64,000 nucleotides of DNA from Clostridiaceae bacterium (GTDB taxonomy: Bacteria > Bacillota_A > Clostridia > Clostridiales > Clostridiaceae): the NCBI GenBank assembly GCA_029256485.1, contig JAQSXU010000002.1, positions 1 through 64,000 on the forward strand. Reading direction: 5' to 3'. The notes below the pieces were generated by a model, which saw only the letters and a list, made by a program, of their open reading frames with translations, ran no database searches and had not been told where the DNA came from. Of this stretch, positions 43,789 to 53,191 are shown piece by piece. Made by a program: the position numbers and the translations under genes. Each line of letters begins with the position of its first letter. The stretch's first letter is position 1.

Positions 43789-46221
43789 TTATATTACACC
43801 CCAGATATCTTTTCCATAGGCTCTTATTGTATTATCTGATGAAAAAATTCCACTATGTGCTATATTCTCAATACACATCTCTTGCCATTTTGAAGTATTC
43901 ATAAATAAATCATTTACCCTATTTTGTGCTGAAACATAAGAGTCAAAATCCTTAAGTACAAAATATTCATCATTTCTTGCAAGAAGTGAAATTTGAATAT
44001 CAACGAATTCTGAAGGCGATACTCCTAAAGAGCCATCAGTTAATGCATTTATTATTCTATTTAATCTCATATCTTTACAAAAATAGTCTCTTGAATTATA
44101 GCTTCTGTCAGCCATTAGCTGGAGAACTTCCTCTTTGTTCATACCAAATATTACAATGTTGTCGTCTCCAACAGCCTGGTGTATTTCTACATTGGCACCA
44201 TCTAGAGTTGCAATAGTGACAGCACCGTTCATCATAAATTTCATATTTCCAGTCCCTGAAGCTTCCTTTGTAGTTGTTGAAATTTGTTCACTAAGATCAG
44301 CACAGGGAATAATTTTTTCAGCAAGGGATACGGAATAGTTTGGCAGAAATACAACTTTAATCTTATTATTTATTAACTTATCATTATTTACAATATCTGC
44401 CACAGTATTAATAAGTTTAATTGTCTTTTTAGCTAAAAAGTAACTAGGAGCCGCTTTTGCTCCAAAGAAAAATGTCCTTGGTACAATATTTAAATTAGGA
44501 TTTTTTTTAATTCTATAGTATAAATCCATAATATTGAATATGTTTAGTATTTGTCTTTTATATGCATGAAGTCTTTTTACCTGAACATCAAATATTGAGT
44601 CAGGATCAACTTTAATGCCATACTTTGACAAGGCATAATTGGAAAATTCGACTTTATTACTTTTCTTTATGCTGCTTACCTTTTCTTTAAATGCTGAGTC
44701 CTTTGAGAACTTGCTTAATTCTATTAGTTTATTAGGGAAGTAAATCCATTGGTTACCTATTGTACTATTGATTAAATTTGATAATTTGGGATTAGCCTTT
44801 AAGAGCCATCGTCTATGTGTTATTCCATTAGTTTTGTTATTAAACTTTCCGGGATAAAATTCATTAAAATCCGCTAATTCCTTATCCTTTAATAATTCTG
44901 TATGAAGCTTCGCAACTCCATTTACAGAATGGCTGCCAACAATAGCTAAGTGTGCCATATGAATTTGACCGTTGTTTATTATACTCATCTTATTTATTTT
45001 ACTACTGTTACTGCCATACGTATCAGCTATTTCCAAGCAAAATCTTCTGTTAATTTCTTGTACAATCATATATATCCTCGGTAACAACCTTTTAAACATA
45101 TCAATAGGCCACTTTTCAAGAGCCTCGGCTAGAATTGTATGATTAGTGTAAGCCATTATATTTCTGGTTATTCTCCATGCATTATCCCAGTCCAGCATTT
45201 CTTCATCCACTAAAATTCTCATTAATTCGGCCACTGCAATTGACGGATGAGTATCATTAATATGAACAGCTATATATTCATCAATTTTTAAAATTGAATT
45301 TCCCATTTTTTTATATCTTCTAACTATGCTTTGAAGACCTGCGCTAACAAAAAAATACTGCTGTTTTAATCTTAAAATTTTCCCTTCTTCTCTTGAATCA
45401 TCTGGGTATAACACTTGGGATATGGATTCAACAGAAAGCTTATTTTCCACTGCCTTTGAATATTCACCCCTGCTAAAGCAGGCTAAATCAAAGGCCTTGT
45501 CTACTGTCTCTGCTCTCCAAAGTCTTAAAGTGTTAACTGTTTTATTTTCAAAACCTATTACTGGGGTATCATATGGAACAGCTAAAACTTCATCATAGTT
45601 TTCATGGATAAAAGTAAGTTTATTATTATCCATTACAATTTTTACATCTCCGCCAAATTTAACTTTTACAGCCTTATTCTCCTTCCTCACTTCCCATATA
45701 TTCCCATCCTTAAGCCAATAATCAGGTATTTCTACTTGATATCCATCTATGATTCTTTGTTCAAACAAACCATAATCATATCTTATACCGCACCCATGAC
45801 CTGGTATTCCAATTGAAGCCATAGAATCTAAGAAACATGCTGCTAGTCTTCCCAGTCCACCATTACCGAGTCCAGCGTCATTTTCTAAATCCTCAAGATC
45901 CTCTAAATTAATGTTGAGTTCATGCAATGCATCTTTACACTGTTGTCTTATACCTAAATTTAGCAAGTTACTTCCTAATAATCTTCCTATTAAAAACTCC
46001 ATGGAAAAATAGTATACTTGTTTGGATTTTTCTTCTGTATATCTTTTGTTTGATTCCTTCCAATTCTCAGAACAATAATCCCTTATCAAGCTGCCTAATG
46101 CTAAATATTTATGCAAATCTGATGCTTCATTTATGTCCTCAGCGTATAAAGTTGTAAGTTTTTTAACAAAATCATCTTTTATAGTTTTTTTGCTAATAAT
46201 AATAATCACCCTCATTAACAT
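43789..46221 (-). CDS. glgP: glycogen/starch phosphorylase
   Basis: The enzyme releases glucose-1-phosphate from glycogen or alpha-glucans. The 810-residue protein has NDAGLGNGGLGRLAACFLDS near residue 110, HINDTHPS near 325, and the pyridoxal-phosphate lysine in EASGTGNMKF near 655. Start choice is uncertain. The ATG at 46221 lacks a clear ribosome site, while GAGGGTGATT lies a few codons inside, so translation may begin at a non-ATG codon around 46200. It is a single gene, with no other glg genes nearby. Confidence 0.93.
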   Translation of the reverse strand: MLMRVIIIISKKTIKDDFVKKLTTLYAEDINEASDLHKYLALGSLIRDYCSENWKESNKRYTEEKSKQVYYFSMEFLIGRLLGSNLLNLGIRQQCKDALHELNINLEDLEDLENDAGLGNGGLGRLAACFLDSMASIGIPGHGCGIRYDYGLFEQRIIDGYQVEIPDYWLKDGNIWEVRKENKAVKVKFGGDVKIVMDNNKLTFIHENYDEVLAVPYDTPVIGFENKTVNTLRLWRAETVDKAFDLACFSRGEYSKAVENKLSVESISQVLYPDDSREEGKILRLKQQYFFVSAGLQSIVRRYKKMGNSILKIDEYIAVHINDTHPSIAVAELMRILVDEEMLDWDNAWRITRNIMAYTNHTILAEALEKWPIDMFKRLLPRIYMIVQEINRRFCLEIADTYGSNSSKINKMSIINNGQIHMAHLAIVGSHSVNGVAKLHTELLKDKELADFNEFYPGKFNNKTNGITHRRWLLKANPKLSNLINSTIGNQWIYFPNKLIELSKFSKDSAFKEKVSSIKKSNKVEFSNYALSKYGIKVDPDSIFDVQVKRLHAYKRQILNIFNIMDLYYRIKKNPNLNIVPRTFFFGAKAAPSYFLAKKTIKLINTVADIVNNDKLINNKIKVVFLPNYSVSLAEKIIPCADLSEQISTTTKEASGTGNMKFMMNGAVTIATLDGANVEIHQAVGDDNIVIFGMNKEEVLQLMADRSYNSRDYFCKDMRLNRIINALTDGSLGVSPSEFVDIQISLLARNDEYFVLKDFDSYVSAQNRVNDLFMNTSKWQEMCIENIAHSGIFSSDNTIRAYGKDIWGVI

Positions 46222-46331
46222 GAATTTATTACATAATTCTATAGCTATTGGCGCAACCAGTCAATATGTGGTAAATGTTATCATAAATAAAATTTATTTA
46301 TTTTCATTATTTTTAAAATTATATTTTAACT

Positions 46332-46523
46332 CTATTGCTTTTTAGTTTTATAATTTATAAAGATATTGCCTACTATGAAAGTAACTATTACGCCTGCAAT
46401 AAAAGCAATAAAACCGATTCTTAAGTTTCTTGTTATTATATAAACAATAAGTGAAATTATTAAAAATAAAAAGTAAAACTTGTCCATAACTCTATATATG
46501 TTGCTTTGTGCATCTTTAGCCAT
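46332..46523 (-). CDS. small two-helix membrane protein
   Basis: This 63-residue protein has two hydrophobic segments (FYFLFLIISLIVYII and IGFIAFIAGVIVTFIVG) with short basic ends. The family is not recognised. An AGGTAAATGG region at the start gives a plausible ribosome site. It lies upstream of glgP on the same strand, with a 110-base gap. Confidence 0.55.
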   Translation of the reverse strand: MAKDAQSNIYRVMDKFYFLFLIISLIVYIITRNLRIGFIAFIAGVIVTFIVGNIFINYKTKKQ

Positions 46524-46662
46524 TTACCTTTCTCCCCCTGTAATTACAAATTAGTTTGTTCCTTGTTTCCCCAATAGTGAAAATTTTTAAATTATAAACA
46601 ATATTATAGCAGTTTTATATTTATAATTAAACAATACAATTATTATTAACAACCTAAAATTA

Positions 46663-47634
46663 TTATTTTCTCATAAGATCGCTGTAACTTATATATCCAT
46701 TACTGCTTTTTGCGTTTTTTACTGCATTTAATATAGCTTGTTCTACAACATTAGCTGCTAGCATACCAATAACATTAATATCAGCATTTATCTTTCCTGT
46801 TCCCAAAGTGAAAATAGTGTCTCCATCAAACATAGAATGCGCCGGTCTCATTGTTCTGCCATAACCATTATGAGACATAGAACTAATTTTTTTTGCTTGT
46901 GATTTTGTTATAATTGCATTTGTAGCTACAATTCCTATGGTGGTATTGCCTGAGAATAAATTGTTTTTTTGCTGATATTGTTCCATCATAATATTTTCGG
47001 TATTTGCAAAGCCGCATTTTTCCTTATTCAATGCTCCTGCAATTATGCTGCCTGAATTTGGGTCGATAACATCACCTAAACAGTTAACAGCTACAATTGC
47101 TCCAACTTTAAGCTTTCCAATTTGTATGGCATATACTCCTAACCCGCCTTTCATTGAAAACTCCGGTCCTAATATTTTACCAACCGTTGCGCCTGTGCCA
47201 GCACCTATGTTTCCTTGCAGTTGTTCCTTTTCTTTATAGGCATTAGTACAAGCTGCATATCCCATTTGTTTGTCTGGTCTGATCTTTGAACTTCCTATAA
47301 CTAAATCAAATAACACCGCTGAGCAAACAATTGGTACCTTTGTTACAGACACATCAAACCCAATATTTCTTTCTTCTAAAAATTCCATTACTCCTGAACT
47401 GGCATCAAGGCCAAATGCACTCCCTCCAGACAATACCACAGCATTAATTTTTTCTACTAAATTTACAGGGTCTAATAAATCCGTTTCTCTAGTACCTGGG
47501 GCTCCACCCCTTACATCAACACCAGCAACAGCACCATCTTCACAAATAACTACAGTGCAACCAGTTGCAGCTTCAAAATTTTGTTCATGTCCTAATTTTA
47601 AGCCTTCAATATCAGTAAATTTTATTTCTTTCAT
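46663..47634 (-). CDS. P1-family (DmpA-like) aminopeptidase
   Basis: This 323-residue N-terminal-nucleophile hydrolase of the DmpA/BapA family self-cleaves and removes N-terminal residues or acts on D-amino esters. Diagnostic stretches are GVDVRGGAPGTRETDLL, VVLSGGSAFGLDASSGVM and GNTTIGIVATNA, where the nucleophile region lies. Natural substrates are unclear for this family. A terminator separates it from the ECF transporter gene upstream. Confidence 0.9.
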   Translation of the reverse strand: MKEIKFTDIEGLKLGHEQNFEAATGCTVVICEDGAVAGVDVRGGAPGTRETDLLDPVNLVEKINAVVLSGGSAFGLDASSGVMEFLEERNIGFDVSVTKVPIVCSAVLFDLVIGSSKIRPDKQMGYAACTNAYKEKEQLQGNIGAGTGATVGKILGPEFSMKGGLGVYAIQIGKLKVGAIVAVNCLGDVIDPNSGSIIAGALNKEKCGFANTENIMMEQYQQKNNLFSGNTTIGIVATNAIITKSQAKKISSMSHNGYGRTMRPAHSMFDGDTIFTLGTGKINADINVIGMLAANVVEQAILNAVKNAKSSNGYISYSDLMRK

Positions 47635-47666
47635 GAGTATTCCTCCAAATTAACTTATTATAAAAA

Positions 47667-47694
47667 AACTCCCAGCTTCTTCGTGCTAGGAGTT
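47667..47694 (-). terminator. terminator after the ECF S-component gene
   Basis: AACTCCTAGC and GCTGGGAGTT pair around eight bases and are followed by seven T on the minus strand. Confidence 0.85.
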
Positions 47695-47699
47695 ACATA

Positions 47700-48287
47700 T
47701 TACTTTCTAAATTTATTTACAGCCATTACTACAGAAATTGTAATTATAACCGATAATATTGCTTCAGGTACACCATTTGTTATACCAATGCCAATTATTC
47801 CTTCCTTAGCAGCTGTTGTACTTATTTTTAATACTTTCGCATATTTATCCACATAAAGTAAATAAATCAGACCTAATACTCCAATAGTGTTAGTAAAAGA
47901 GCCTATAGCTGCTGCTATCCCAATCTTAACCGTTGAAAACTTACCAAACATGGCCTTAAAAGCAAAATATGATGTAATGCCAATTAGTACTCTTGGCAGC
48001 ACAGATATTAAGGGATTCATAAATATGAATGACATAGGTGTTGGTGCTATAATAGCTTGAATTACGCTAAATATTCCAAAAATCAAACCAATCATAGATC
48101 CTACTACTGGACCTTCCAGTATTGCACCTATTATTACTGGGACGTGCATTATAGTTGCTTTAATAGGCGGAATTGGAATGAATCCAAGTCCTGTTACACC
48201 AAGTAAGATTGAAATGGAAGATAGCATACCAATAATAGCCATCTGCCTAGTGTTGAATCTTGCAGTACTTCGCAATTTTCTTTCCAT
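47700..48287 (-). CDS. ECF transporter S component, probably pantothenate type
   Basis: This 195-residue protein has five or six membrane helices and the ECF substrate-binding pattern RQMAIIGMLSSISILLG at the start. The segment PIPPIKATIMHVPVIIGAI resembles the pantothenate (PanT) S components, which share an energy-coupling module encoded elsewhere. Vitamin specificity is therefore likely but not certain. Start ATG follows CGGAGG. The 5' leader may be structured (48327-48376). It is a single gene. Confidence 0.8.
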   Translation of the reverse strand: MERKLRSTARFNTRQMAIIGMLSSISILLGVTGLGFIPIPPIKATIMHVPVIIGAILEGPVVGSMIGLIFGIFSVIQAIIAPTPMSFIFMNPLISVLPRVLIGITSYFAFKAMFGKFSTVKIGIAAAIGSFTNTIGVLGLIYLLYVDKYAKVLKISTTAAKEGIIGIGITNGVPEAILSVIITISVVMAVNKFRK

Positions 48288-48326
48288 AAAATTTACCTCC
48301 GTTCTTATTCCTTTTTAGGATATAAT

Positions 48327-48376
48327 TCGGGTCACTTATTAAACTTTATTTCTGTTCAGTTTCATAAGAATACCGA
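48327..48376 (-). promoter_or_regulatory. structured leader of the ECF S-component gene
   Basis: On the minus strand a TTTACA-N16-TAAAAT promoter precedes a roughly 100-base leader. TCGG (48373-48376) can pair with CCGA (48327-48330), enclosing a hairpin whose arms are CTTATGAAACT and AGTTTAATAAG. I do not recognise a known riboswitch. Pairing near the ribosome site is not obvious. Confidence 0.35.
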
Positions 48377-48473
48377 CATAGTTATTTTATCATCTTTTGA
48401 GTAAATGTAAAATAGTTTTTCTGTGAAAATTTTATCAATTTTACAAATACAACTTACTAACTAATAATAATTA

Positions 48474-48502
48474 TTGACTTTTATAAAATTTAGTATTAAA
48501 AT
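48474..48502 (+). promoter_or_regulatory. rubredoxin promoter
   Basis: TTGACT (48474-48479), 17 bases and TAAAAT (48497-48502) precede the rubredoxin gene by 80 bases. Confidence 0.65.
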
Positions 48503-48581
48503 ATAAACATAATAAGAAGTTGAAATTAACAAGATAGAATTAAAAGAGAATATTAAAAATATAAATTTAGGAGGTATTCTT

Positions 48582-48740
48582 ATGAAAAAGTATGTTTGTT
48601 CAGTTTGTGGTTATATTTATGATCCTGAGGTAGGTGATCCTGATAATGGTATAGCTCCAGGTACTTCCTTTGATAAACTGCCTGATGAATGGGTATGCCC
48701 AGTGTGTGGAGTAGATAAAAGCCAATTCGAAGAAGAATAA
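48582..48740 (+). CDS. rubredoxin
   Basis: The 52-residue protein has the two CxxCG knuckles, [14 protein letters not shown] (Cys6, Cys9) and [14 protein letters not shown] (Cys39, Cys42), that hold a single iron. It is a one-electron carrier, in clostridia often feeding oxygen- or peroxide-reducing enzymes. The ATG follows GGAGGT. It is a single gene ended by a strong terminator. Confidence 0.97.
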   Translation: MKKYVCSVCGYIYDPEVGDPDNGIAPGTSFDKLPDEWVCPVCGVDKSQFEEE

Positions 48741-48749
48741 AGAAATAAA

Positions 48750-48790
48750 AAATCTGCTGTAAAACTATTGTATAGTTTTACAGCAGATTT
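48750..48790. terminator. 18-bp terminator after rubredoxin
   Basis: AAATCTGCTGTAAAACTA and TAGTTTTACAGCAGATTT pair perfectly around five bases, between convergent rubredoxin and tcdA. Confidence 0.92.
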
Positions 48791-48822
48791 TATTTATAAT
48801 TATTACTTTAAACTTTTCTGAT

Positions 48823-49581
48823 TTATCTTAATTTGATTATATCCTTTATTACCTCACCGCCAATAATTAGTCCTGCTACTGATGGTACGAATGAAATACT
48901 GCCGGGAATTTGTCTTTTGGCCGCACACTTTCTGCTCCCTCCAGTACACACACAGCCTTCCTTACATGTTATAACTTCATCCAATCTTGGCTTTATTGGT
49001 TCTTCCTCTGAGTAAAGCACTTTTAAACTTTCAATGTTTCTTTTTCTAAGCTCATGACGCATAACTTTTGCTAAAGGACAAATTTTTGTGCTATAAATGT
49101 CAGATATCTTAAATTTAGTGGGATCCAGCTTATTTCCAGTGCCCATGCAACTAATAATTTCAACATTATTATGCTTGCACCATTGTATGACTGACAATTT
49201 AGAAGTTACTGTATCAATAGCATCTACAACATAGTCTGTATCCAATGGTATGATTTCTGAAATATTATTCTCTGTCACAAAAGTCTGATATATAATCACA
49301 TTGCATTTAGGGTTTATTGATAGAATTCTGTCTTTCATTACTTCTACCTTAGGCTTGCTTATTGTATTAAAGGTAGCGTGAATTTGTCTATTAATATTTG
49401 TTAAACACACAGTGTCGTCATCTACTAGTATTATTGAGCCTATGCCTGATCTTACTAGTGCTTCCACAGTAAAGCTGCCCACTCCTCCAATTCCTAAAAT
49501 CACTACTTTACTATTATTTAATTTATTTAAAGCTTCTTTGCCAATTAATAATTCTGTTCTAGATAAAGAATGTTGTTTCAT
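48823..49581 (-). CDS. tcdA: tRNA threonylcarbamoyladenosine dehydratase (ThiF/E1-like)
   Basis: The enzyme cyclises t6A37 of tRNAs to ct6A using ATP. The 252-residue protein has the ThiF/E1 adenylation fold: VVILGIGGVGSFTVEALVRSGI near residue 28, DDDTVCLTNINRQ near 54 and DAIDT near 117. Cysteines near the C-terminus (CKEGCVCTG, CAAKRQIPGS) match the TcdA pattern. AAGGAG precedes the ATG. It is a single gene. Confidence 0.9.
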   Translation of the reverse strand: MKQHSLSRTELLIGKEALNKLNNSKVVILGIGGVGSFTVEALVRSGIGSIILVDDDTVCLTNINRQIHATFNTISKPKVEVMKDRILSINPKCNVIIYQTFVTENNISEIIPLDTDYVVDAIDTVTSKLSVIQWCKHNNVEIISCMGTGNKLDPTKFKISDIYSTKICPLAKVMRHELRKRNIESLKVLYSEEEPIKPRLDEVITCKEGCVCTGGSRKCAAKRQIPGSISFVPSVAGLIIGGEVIKDIIKLR

Positions 49582-49647
49582 GGTAAGTCTCCTTGTTATA
49601 TATTTTATTCTTTTTAATGATATCTATATTTTATTTTTATGTCAATA

Positions 49648-49686
49648 AATAAGACGGTATTTTGAAAACAAAAATACCGCCTTATT
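49648..49686 (-). terminator. terminator after nagA
   Basis: AATAAGGCGGTATTTT and AAAATACCGTCTTATT pair (one wobble) around seven bases downstream of nagA. Confidence 0.85.
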
Positions 49687-49737
49687 CTATGCCATTTTTA
49701 TATTCCTGCTTATAGTAGTAATCTGTATTTTAGGATA

Positions 49738-50877
49738 TTACCTTTTGTAAATTACATTTCCCTCCACAATGGTTTCCTTGACATTAATATCTTCATCAAA
49801 AATTACTATATCAGCATCCTTATTAATCTCCAGGCTTCCCTTTTGCTTATCCAGTTTTATCTCCTTTGCTGGGTTTAAGGAAACCATATTTATAACTTCG
49901 TTAATTTTTAGGTTAGTATTGTTTTTTATATTACTAACTGCTCTATTTAAAGTAAGAACACTTCCGGCAAGAACGCCATCTTCTAATCTGGCAGAGTTGT
50001 CCTTTACCAAGACCTTTTGTCCTCCTAATTCATATTCTCCATCCTTCATGCATCCTGCTCTCATTGAATCCGTAATAAGAACAACCTTATCCTTACCTTT
50101 GACATTAACTAAAAACTGAAATAATGAAGGGTGAACGTGAATTTTATCTGCTATTAATTCGCAAACAATACTGCTATTAAATATAGCTCCTACAATTCCA
50201 GGTTTTCTATGGTGAAGAGGAGTCATTGCATTAAATGTATGAGTTGCATGTGTAATACCAGCATCTATTGCTTTCATTGCTTCTTCATAGGTAGCATTTG
50301 AGTGCCCAATTGATAAAACTACATTATTATTTTTTACTTTATTAATGAATTCATAATTATGATCCTTTTCTGGAGCAAGAGTAATTATTTTTATAATATC
50401 CATGTATTGTTCTATTAACTTAAACTCAGGCTTTAAAATGTGTTCTGCAGCTTGCGCTCCCTTGTATTTTTCATTTATGAATGGACCTTCCATATGTGCT
50501 CCTACCACCTTAGCACCTGGCATTTGTTTCTTCATAGCTTGTCTAATTGTATCTAAAGCCTTATATATAGTATCTATATCCATAGTCATAGTGGTTGGCA
50601 GAAAAGCTGTAACACCATTTTTTGATATAGTACTGCTTATTACCCTTAAACCATCTATATCCCCATCCATTGCGTCTTTTCCTCCAGATCCATGAATATG
50701 TAAATCAATAAAACCTGGAGAAACATAGTCACCCTTTGCATCAATTACATCAATATTTGAATTATTAATTAAATCCAAATTATCCGTTATATCAATTATT
50801 TGCTTATCAAAAATAATGTTTTTACCCAAAATAACTTCATCTTTAGTAATAATTTTTCCATTAATAATAACTTTCAT
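49738..50877 (-). CDS. nagA: N-acetylglucosamine-6-phosphate deacetylase
   Basis: The enzyme yields glucosamine-6-phosphate and acetate from GlcNAc-6-P, for wall recycling or amino-sugar use. The 379-residue amidohydrolase has DLHIHGSGGKDAMDG near 58, GAHMEGPFIN near 127, LSIGHSNATYEEA near 193, ATHTFNAMTPLHHR near 215 and ITDSMRAG near 270. It follows nagR after 19 bases, so the two form an operon. No nagB is in view. Confidence 0.94.
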   Translation of the reverse strand: MKVIINGKIITKDEVILGKNIIFDKQIIDITDNLDLINNSNIDVIDAKGDYVSPGFIDLHIHGSGGKDAMDGDIDGLRVISSTISKNGVTAFLPTTMTMDIDTIYKALDTIRQAMKKQMPGAKVVGAHMEGPFINEKYKGAQAAEHILKPEFKLIEQYMDIIKIITLAPEKDHNYEFINKVKNNNVVLSIGHSNATYEEAMKAIDAGITHATHTFNAMTPLHHRKPGIVGAIFNSSIVCELIADKIHVHPSLFQFLVNVKGKDKVVLITDSMRAGCMKDGEYELGGQKVLVKDNSARLEDGVLAGSVLTLNRAVSNIKNNTNLKINEVINMVSLNPAKEIKLDKQKGSLEINKDADIVIFDEDINVKETIVEGNVIYKR

Positions 50878-50896
50878 TATATCACCCCTGATAATT

Positions 50897-51634
50897 TTAT
50901 TTTAATGTTACTTCATATTTATATTTATCACATCTATAAAATGACTTAGTATATTCAATTGGAATATCTTTATCTATATATGCTGTCCTTCTAAAAAGAA
51001 GCGCCAAAGCTTCATTTTTTTGATTCAGCAATTTACACTGTTCTTCTGACAACATTACAGGTTCAATGGTTTGCTTGGCTTTGAAAATGCTATATCCGTA
51101 GTCTTCCTTTAGCACTTTATATAATGAATTATCCTGTAACTTTTCTATTGTAAGGTCCTTGCATAAATACTGTGGAATAATCACTTTTTCAATTACAAAA
51201 GGTTCATTGTCAATAATCATTAGTCTTTCTACTTCAATGACTAAATCCTTACCATAGCTCAAATTCAACATAATACTATTATTTTTTGTAGCTTCCTTTA
51301 TTCTAAAAGATAGTATTTTAGAAGAAGTATTGTATCCTTTTTCTCTCATTTCTTCTGTAAAACCTTTTAATTCTGATAATTGCTGGTTTATTTTTGGTTC
51401 TGCAATAAAAGTACCTCTTCCCTGTTCCCTGTAAAGAAGTCCTTCATTTACTAAGGATAAAATTGCTTTATTTGCAGTCATTCTGCTTATGCCTTGTATT
51501 TCACACAATTCTCTTTCTGTGGGTAATAAATCCCCGGGCTTTAATTCTTCATTTTCAATCATTTCCTGTATAATTTCTTTTAGCTGATAATGAAGCGGAA
51601 TAGGACTGTTCTTTAACACTTTTCTCAACTGCAT
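50897..51634 (-). CDS. nagR: GntR/HutC-family regulator of amino-sugar genes (NagR-like)
   Basis: The 245-residue protein has a GntR winged helix (PLHYQLKEIIQEMIENEELK, then GDLLPTERELCEIQGISRMTANKAI) and a UTRA ligand domain (about 80-240), as in NagR/YvoA, which binds glucosamine-6-P or GlcNAc-6-P. It precedes nagA by 19 bases. The ATG at 51634 is only two bases from AGGAG; a TTG two codons later (51628) has better spacing. An ATTGGTATATACAAT palindrome upstream is the likely operator. Confidence 0.88.
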   Translation of the reverse strand: MQLRKVLKNSPIPLHYQLKEIIQEMIENEELKPGDLLPTERELCEIQGISRMTANKAILSLVNEGLLYREQGRGTFIAEPKINQQLSELKGFTEEMREKGYNTSSKILSFRIKEATKNNSIMLNLSYGKDLVIEVERLMIIDNEPFVIEKVIIPQYLCKDLTIEKLQDNSLYKVLKEDYGYSIFKAKQTIEPVMLSEEQCKLLNQKNEALALLFRRTAYIDKDIPIEYTKSFYRCDKYKYEVTLK

Positions 51635-51694
51635 CACTCCTATTTGAGTTATTTCTATATTTAAGGTCCAATATTTCTCATCATATATTGTCAT

Positions 51695-51709
51695 ATTGTA
51701 TATACCAAT
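51695..51709 (-). promoter_or_regulatory. candidate NagR operator
   Basis: ATTGGTATATACAAT on the minus strand is a near-perfect palindrome like HutC/NagR sites (TGGTnTAnACCA core). It lies about 60 bases upstream of nagR, in the region divergent from the antiterminator gene. Confidence 0.55.
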
Positions 51710-51814
51710 ATTACTACAATTTAAAAACTTCTTCAAGATAGTTATATTTATTTTGTAATTTATATACATCTTTATTATAATGTACTTATAATACCCTTTA
51801 GTGGAGGAAGGATT

Positions 51815-52663
51815 ATGGAACGTATATCAAATATTAGTTATAAAGTTTTAAAGGTATTTAATAATAATGTGCTTTTAGTTAACCATGCCAATGTTGAAAA
51901 AATTTTGTTTGGTAAAGGAATTGGATTTGGTAATAAGACTGGAGACCAAATAAGCATCAAGGGTAATATAGATAAGGTTTTTGTTATAGAAGATAAAGAA
52001 AACCACTCTAGATTTAATCAGTTAGTGTCTACAATTGATAATAAGGTAATAGGTTTATGTGAAGAAATGATTTATATGATTGGAAAAGAGTTAAATGAGG
52101 ACTTAAATGAAAAAATCCATATTTCGCTTACTGATCACATAGCCTTTACATTAAAAAGGCTTAAAGAAAATGACGAAATATATAATCCATTTTTAGTTGA
52201 AACGGAAACATTATATAACAAGGAGTTTGAGGTTGCCAAAAAGGCCATTGGTATTTTAGAAAAGTCTCTTGATATAGAAATTCCTGATGGAGAAATTGGA
52301 TTTATTACATTACATATCCATTCAGCAAGAAACAAAGGCAAATTATCTAATTCAGTAAAGTATGCTTTTTTGTGTAATTCAATAGTTGAAATTATTGAGG
52401 ACAGCTTAAGTATGGAAATTGACAAACAGTCTTTAGATTATGCAAGATTTGTTACTCATATTAGATTTACAATTGAAAGAATAATGAAAAATCAACCTAT
52501 AAAAAATGATCTATTGGATGCAATTAAAAGTCAGTATAAGAATTCATATAAGTTAGCAAAGAAAGTATGTAAATTCATCGAGAATGAATTATATGTTAAT
52601 GTTACGGAAGATGAAGTTGCATATATAGCTTTGCATATTGAAAAGTTTAAAAGTGCTTGTTAA
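51815..52663 (+). CDS. BglG/LicT-family transcription antiterminator (GlcT-like)
   Basis: The 282-residue protein has an N-terminal RNA-binding CAT domain (about 1-58: NNVLLVNHANVEKILFGKGIGFG) and two PRD domains with regulatory histidines in the SLTDHIAFTL and LHIHSARN segments (PRD1) and FVTHIRFTIE and LHIEKFK segments (PRD2). Such proteins bind a leader RNA and prevent termination when phosphorylated or free of PTS control. No PTS gene or RAT/terminator target is in this window, so the target is elsewhere. It is divergent from nagRA. Confidence 0.92.
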   Translation: MERISNISYKVLKVFNNNVLLVNHANVEKILFGKGIGFGNKTGDQISIKGNIDKVFVIEDKENHSRFNQLVSTIDNKVIGLCEEMIYMIGKELNEDLNEKIHISLTDHIAFTLKRLKENDEIYNPFLVETETLYNKEFEVAKKAIGILEKSLDIEIPDGEIGFITLHIHSARNKGKLSNSVKYAFLCNSIVEIIEDSLSMEIDKQSLDYARFVTHIRFTIERIMKNQPIKNDLLDAIKSQYKNSYKLAKKVCKFIENELYVNVTEDEVAYIALHIEKFKSAC

Positions 52664-52680
52664 CGAAACAAGCACTTTTA
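52649..52680 (+). terminator. terminator overlapping the antiterminator-gene stop
   Basis: AAAAGTGCTTGTT and AAACAAGCACTTTT pair around about five bases, overlapping the end of the gene. Confidence 0.85.
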
Positions 52681-52800
52681 ACTTTGTTTTATCCCCAGTA
52701 ATTTAAAATAATTATTTAACATAACCTTAACCAAACCTTTACACAAATTCTATATAATTAAATTAAGAAGCAGAAATAATTTAGGGGGAACAAAATCATT

Positions 52801-53052
52801 ATGAATAAAAGAATAAGTAAGAAGACTAAAAAGAAAATTCTAATAAATTTTGAACAATCCATGATTAATACCGCTCTATTGTCTAAAAATGAGTTTGTTT
52901 TTGATGGCAAAACATACTATATAAGCACCTATGGAAATTATATACAGACACTTATTAATGATAGATTTTTATTGAGAATTACTGAAAACCAAAAATATAA
53001 TAAAGATGTAAATAGAGATCTAATTAAATTTTATAACCAATTACAAAGTTAA
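52801..53052 (+). CDS. hypothetical 83-residue protein
   Basis: I do not recognise this protein. It begins with a basic MNKRISKKTKKKILINFEQS, then a mixed segment with FDGKTYYISTYGNYIQTL and a Lys/Asn/Tyr-rich end. It is soluble with no signal peptide. AGGGGGA lies about ten bases before the ATG. It lies between the antiterminator gene and the sensory hydrogenase operon, both on the same strand, but seems a separate unit with hairpins on either side. Confidence 0.55.
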   Translation: MNKRISKKTKKKILINFEQSMINTALLSKNEFVFDGKTYYISTYGNYIQTLINDRFLLRITENQKYNKDVNRDLIKFYNQLQS

Positions 53053-53191
53053 TAATTTTTAAACAAAAGGCTTAGAATACAGTTTCTAAGCTTTTTTTAT
53101 TTTACATAATAAGTTTGTTAAATTTTTAATGACAGTTAAGCTGTAAACGTGTAAAATTAAAGCATAGTAATAAATTTGGAGGTTTTATGAA

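Noticed and set aside
48416..48435. CodY-like AATTTTC...GAAAA motif before rubredoxin
   Set aside because: The two halves have an extra two bases between them, and the AT-rich background makes this uninformative.
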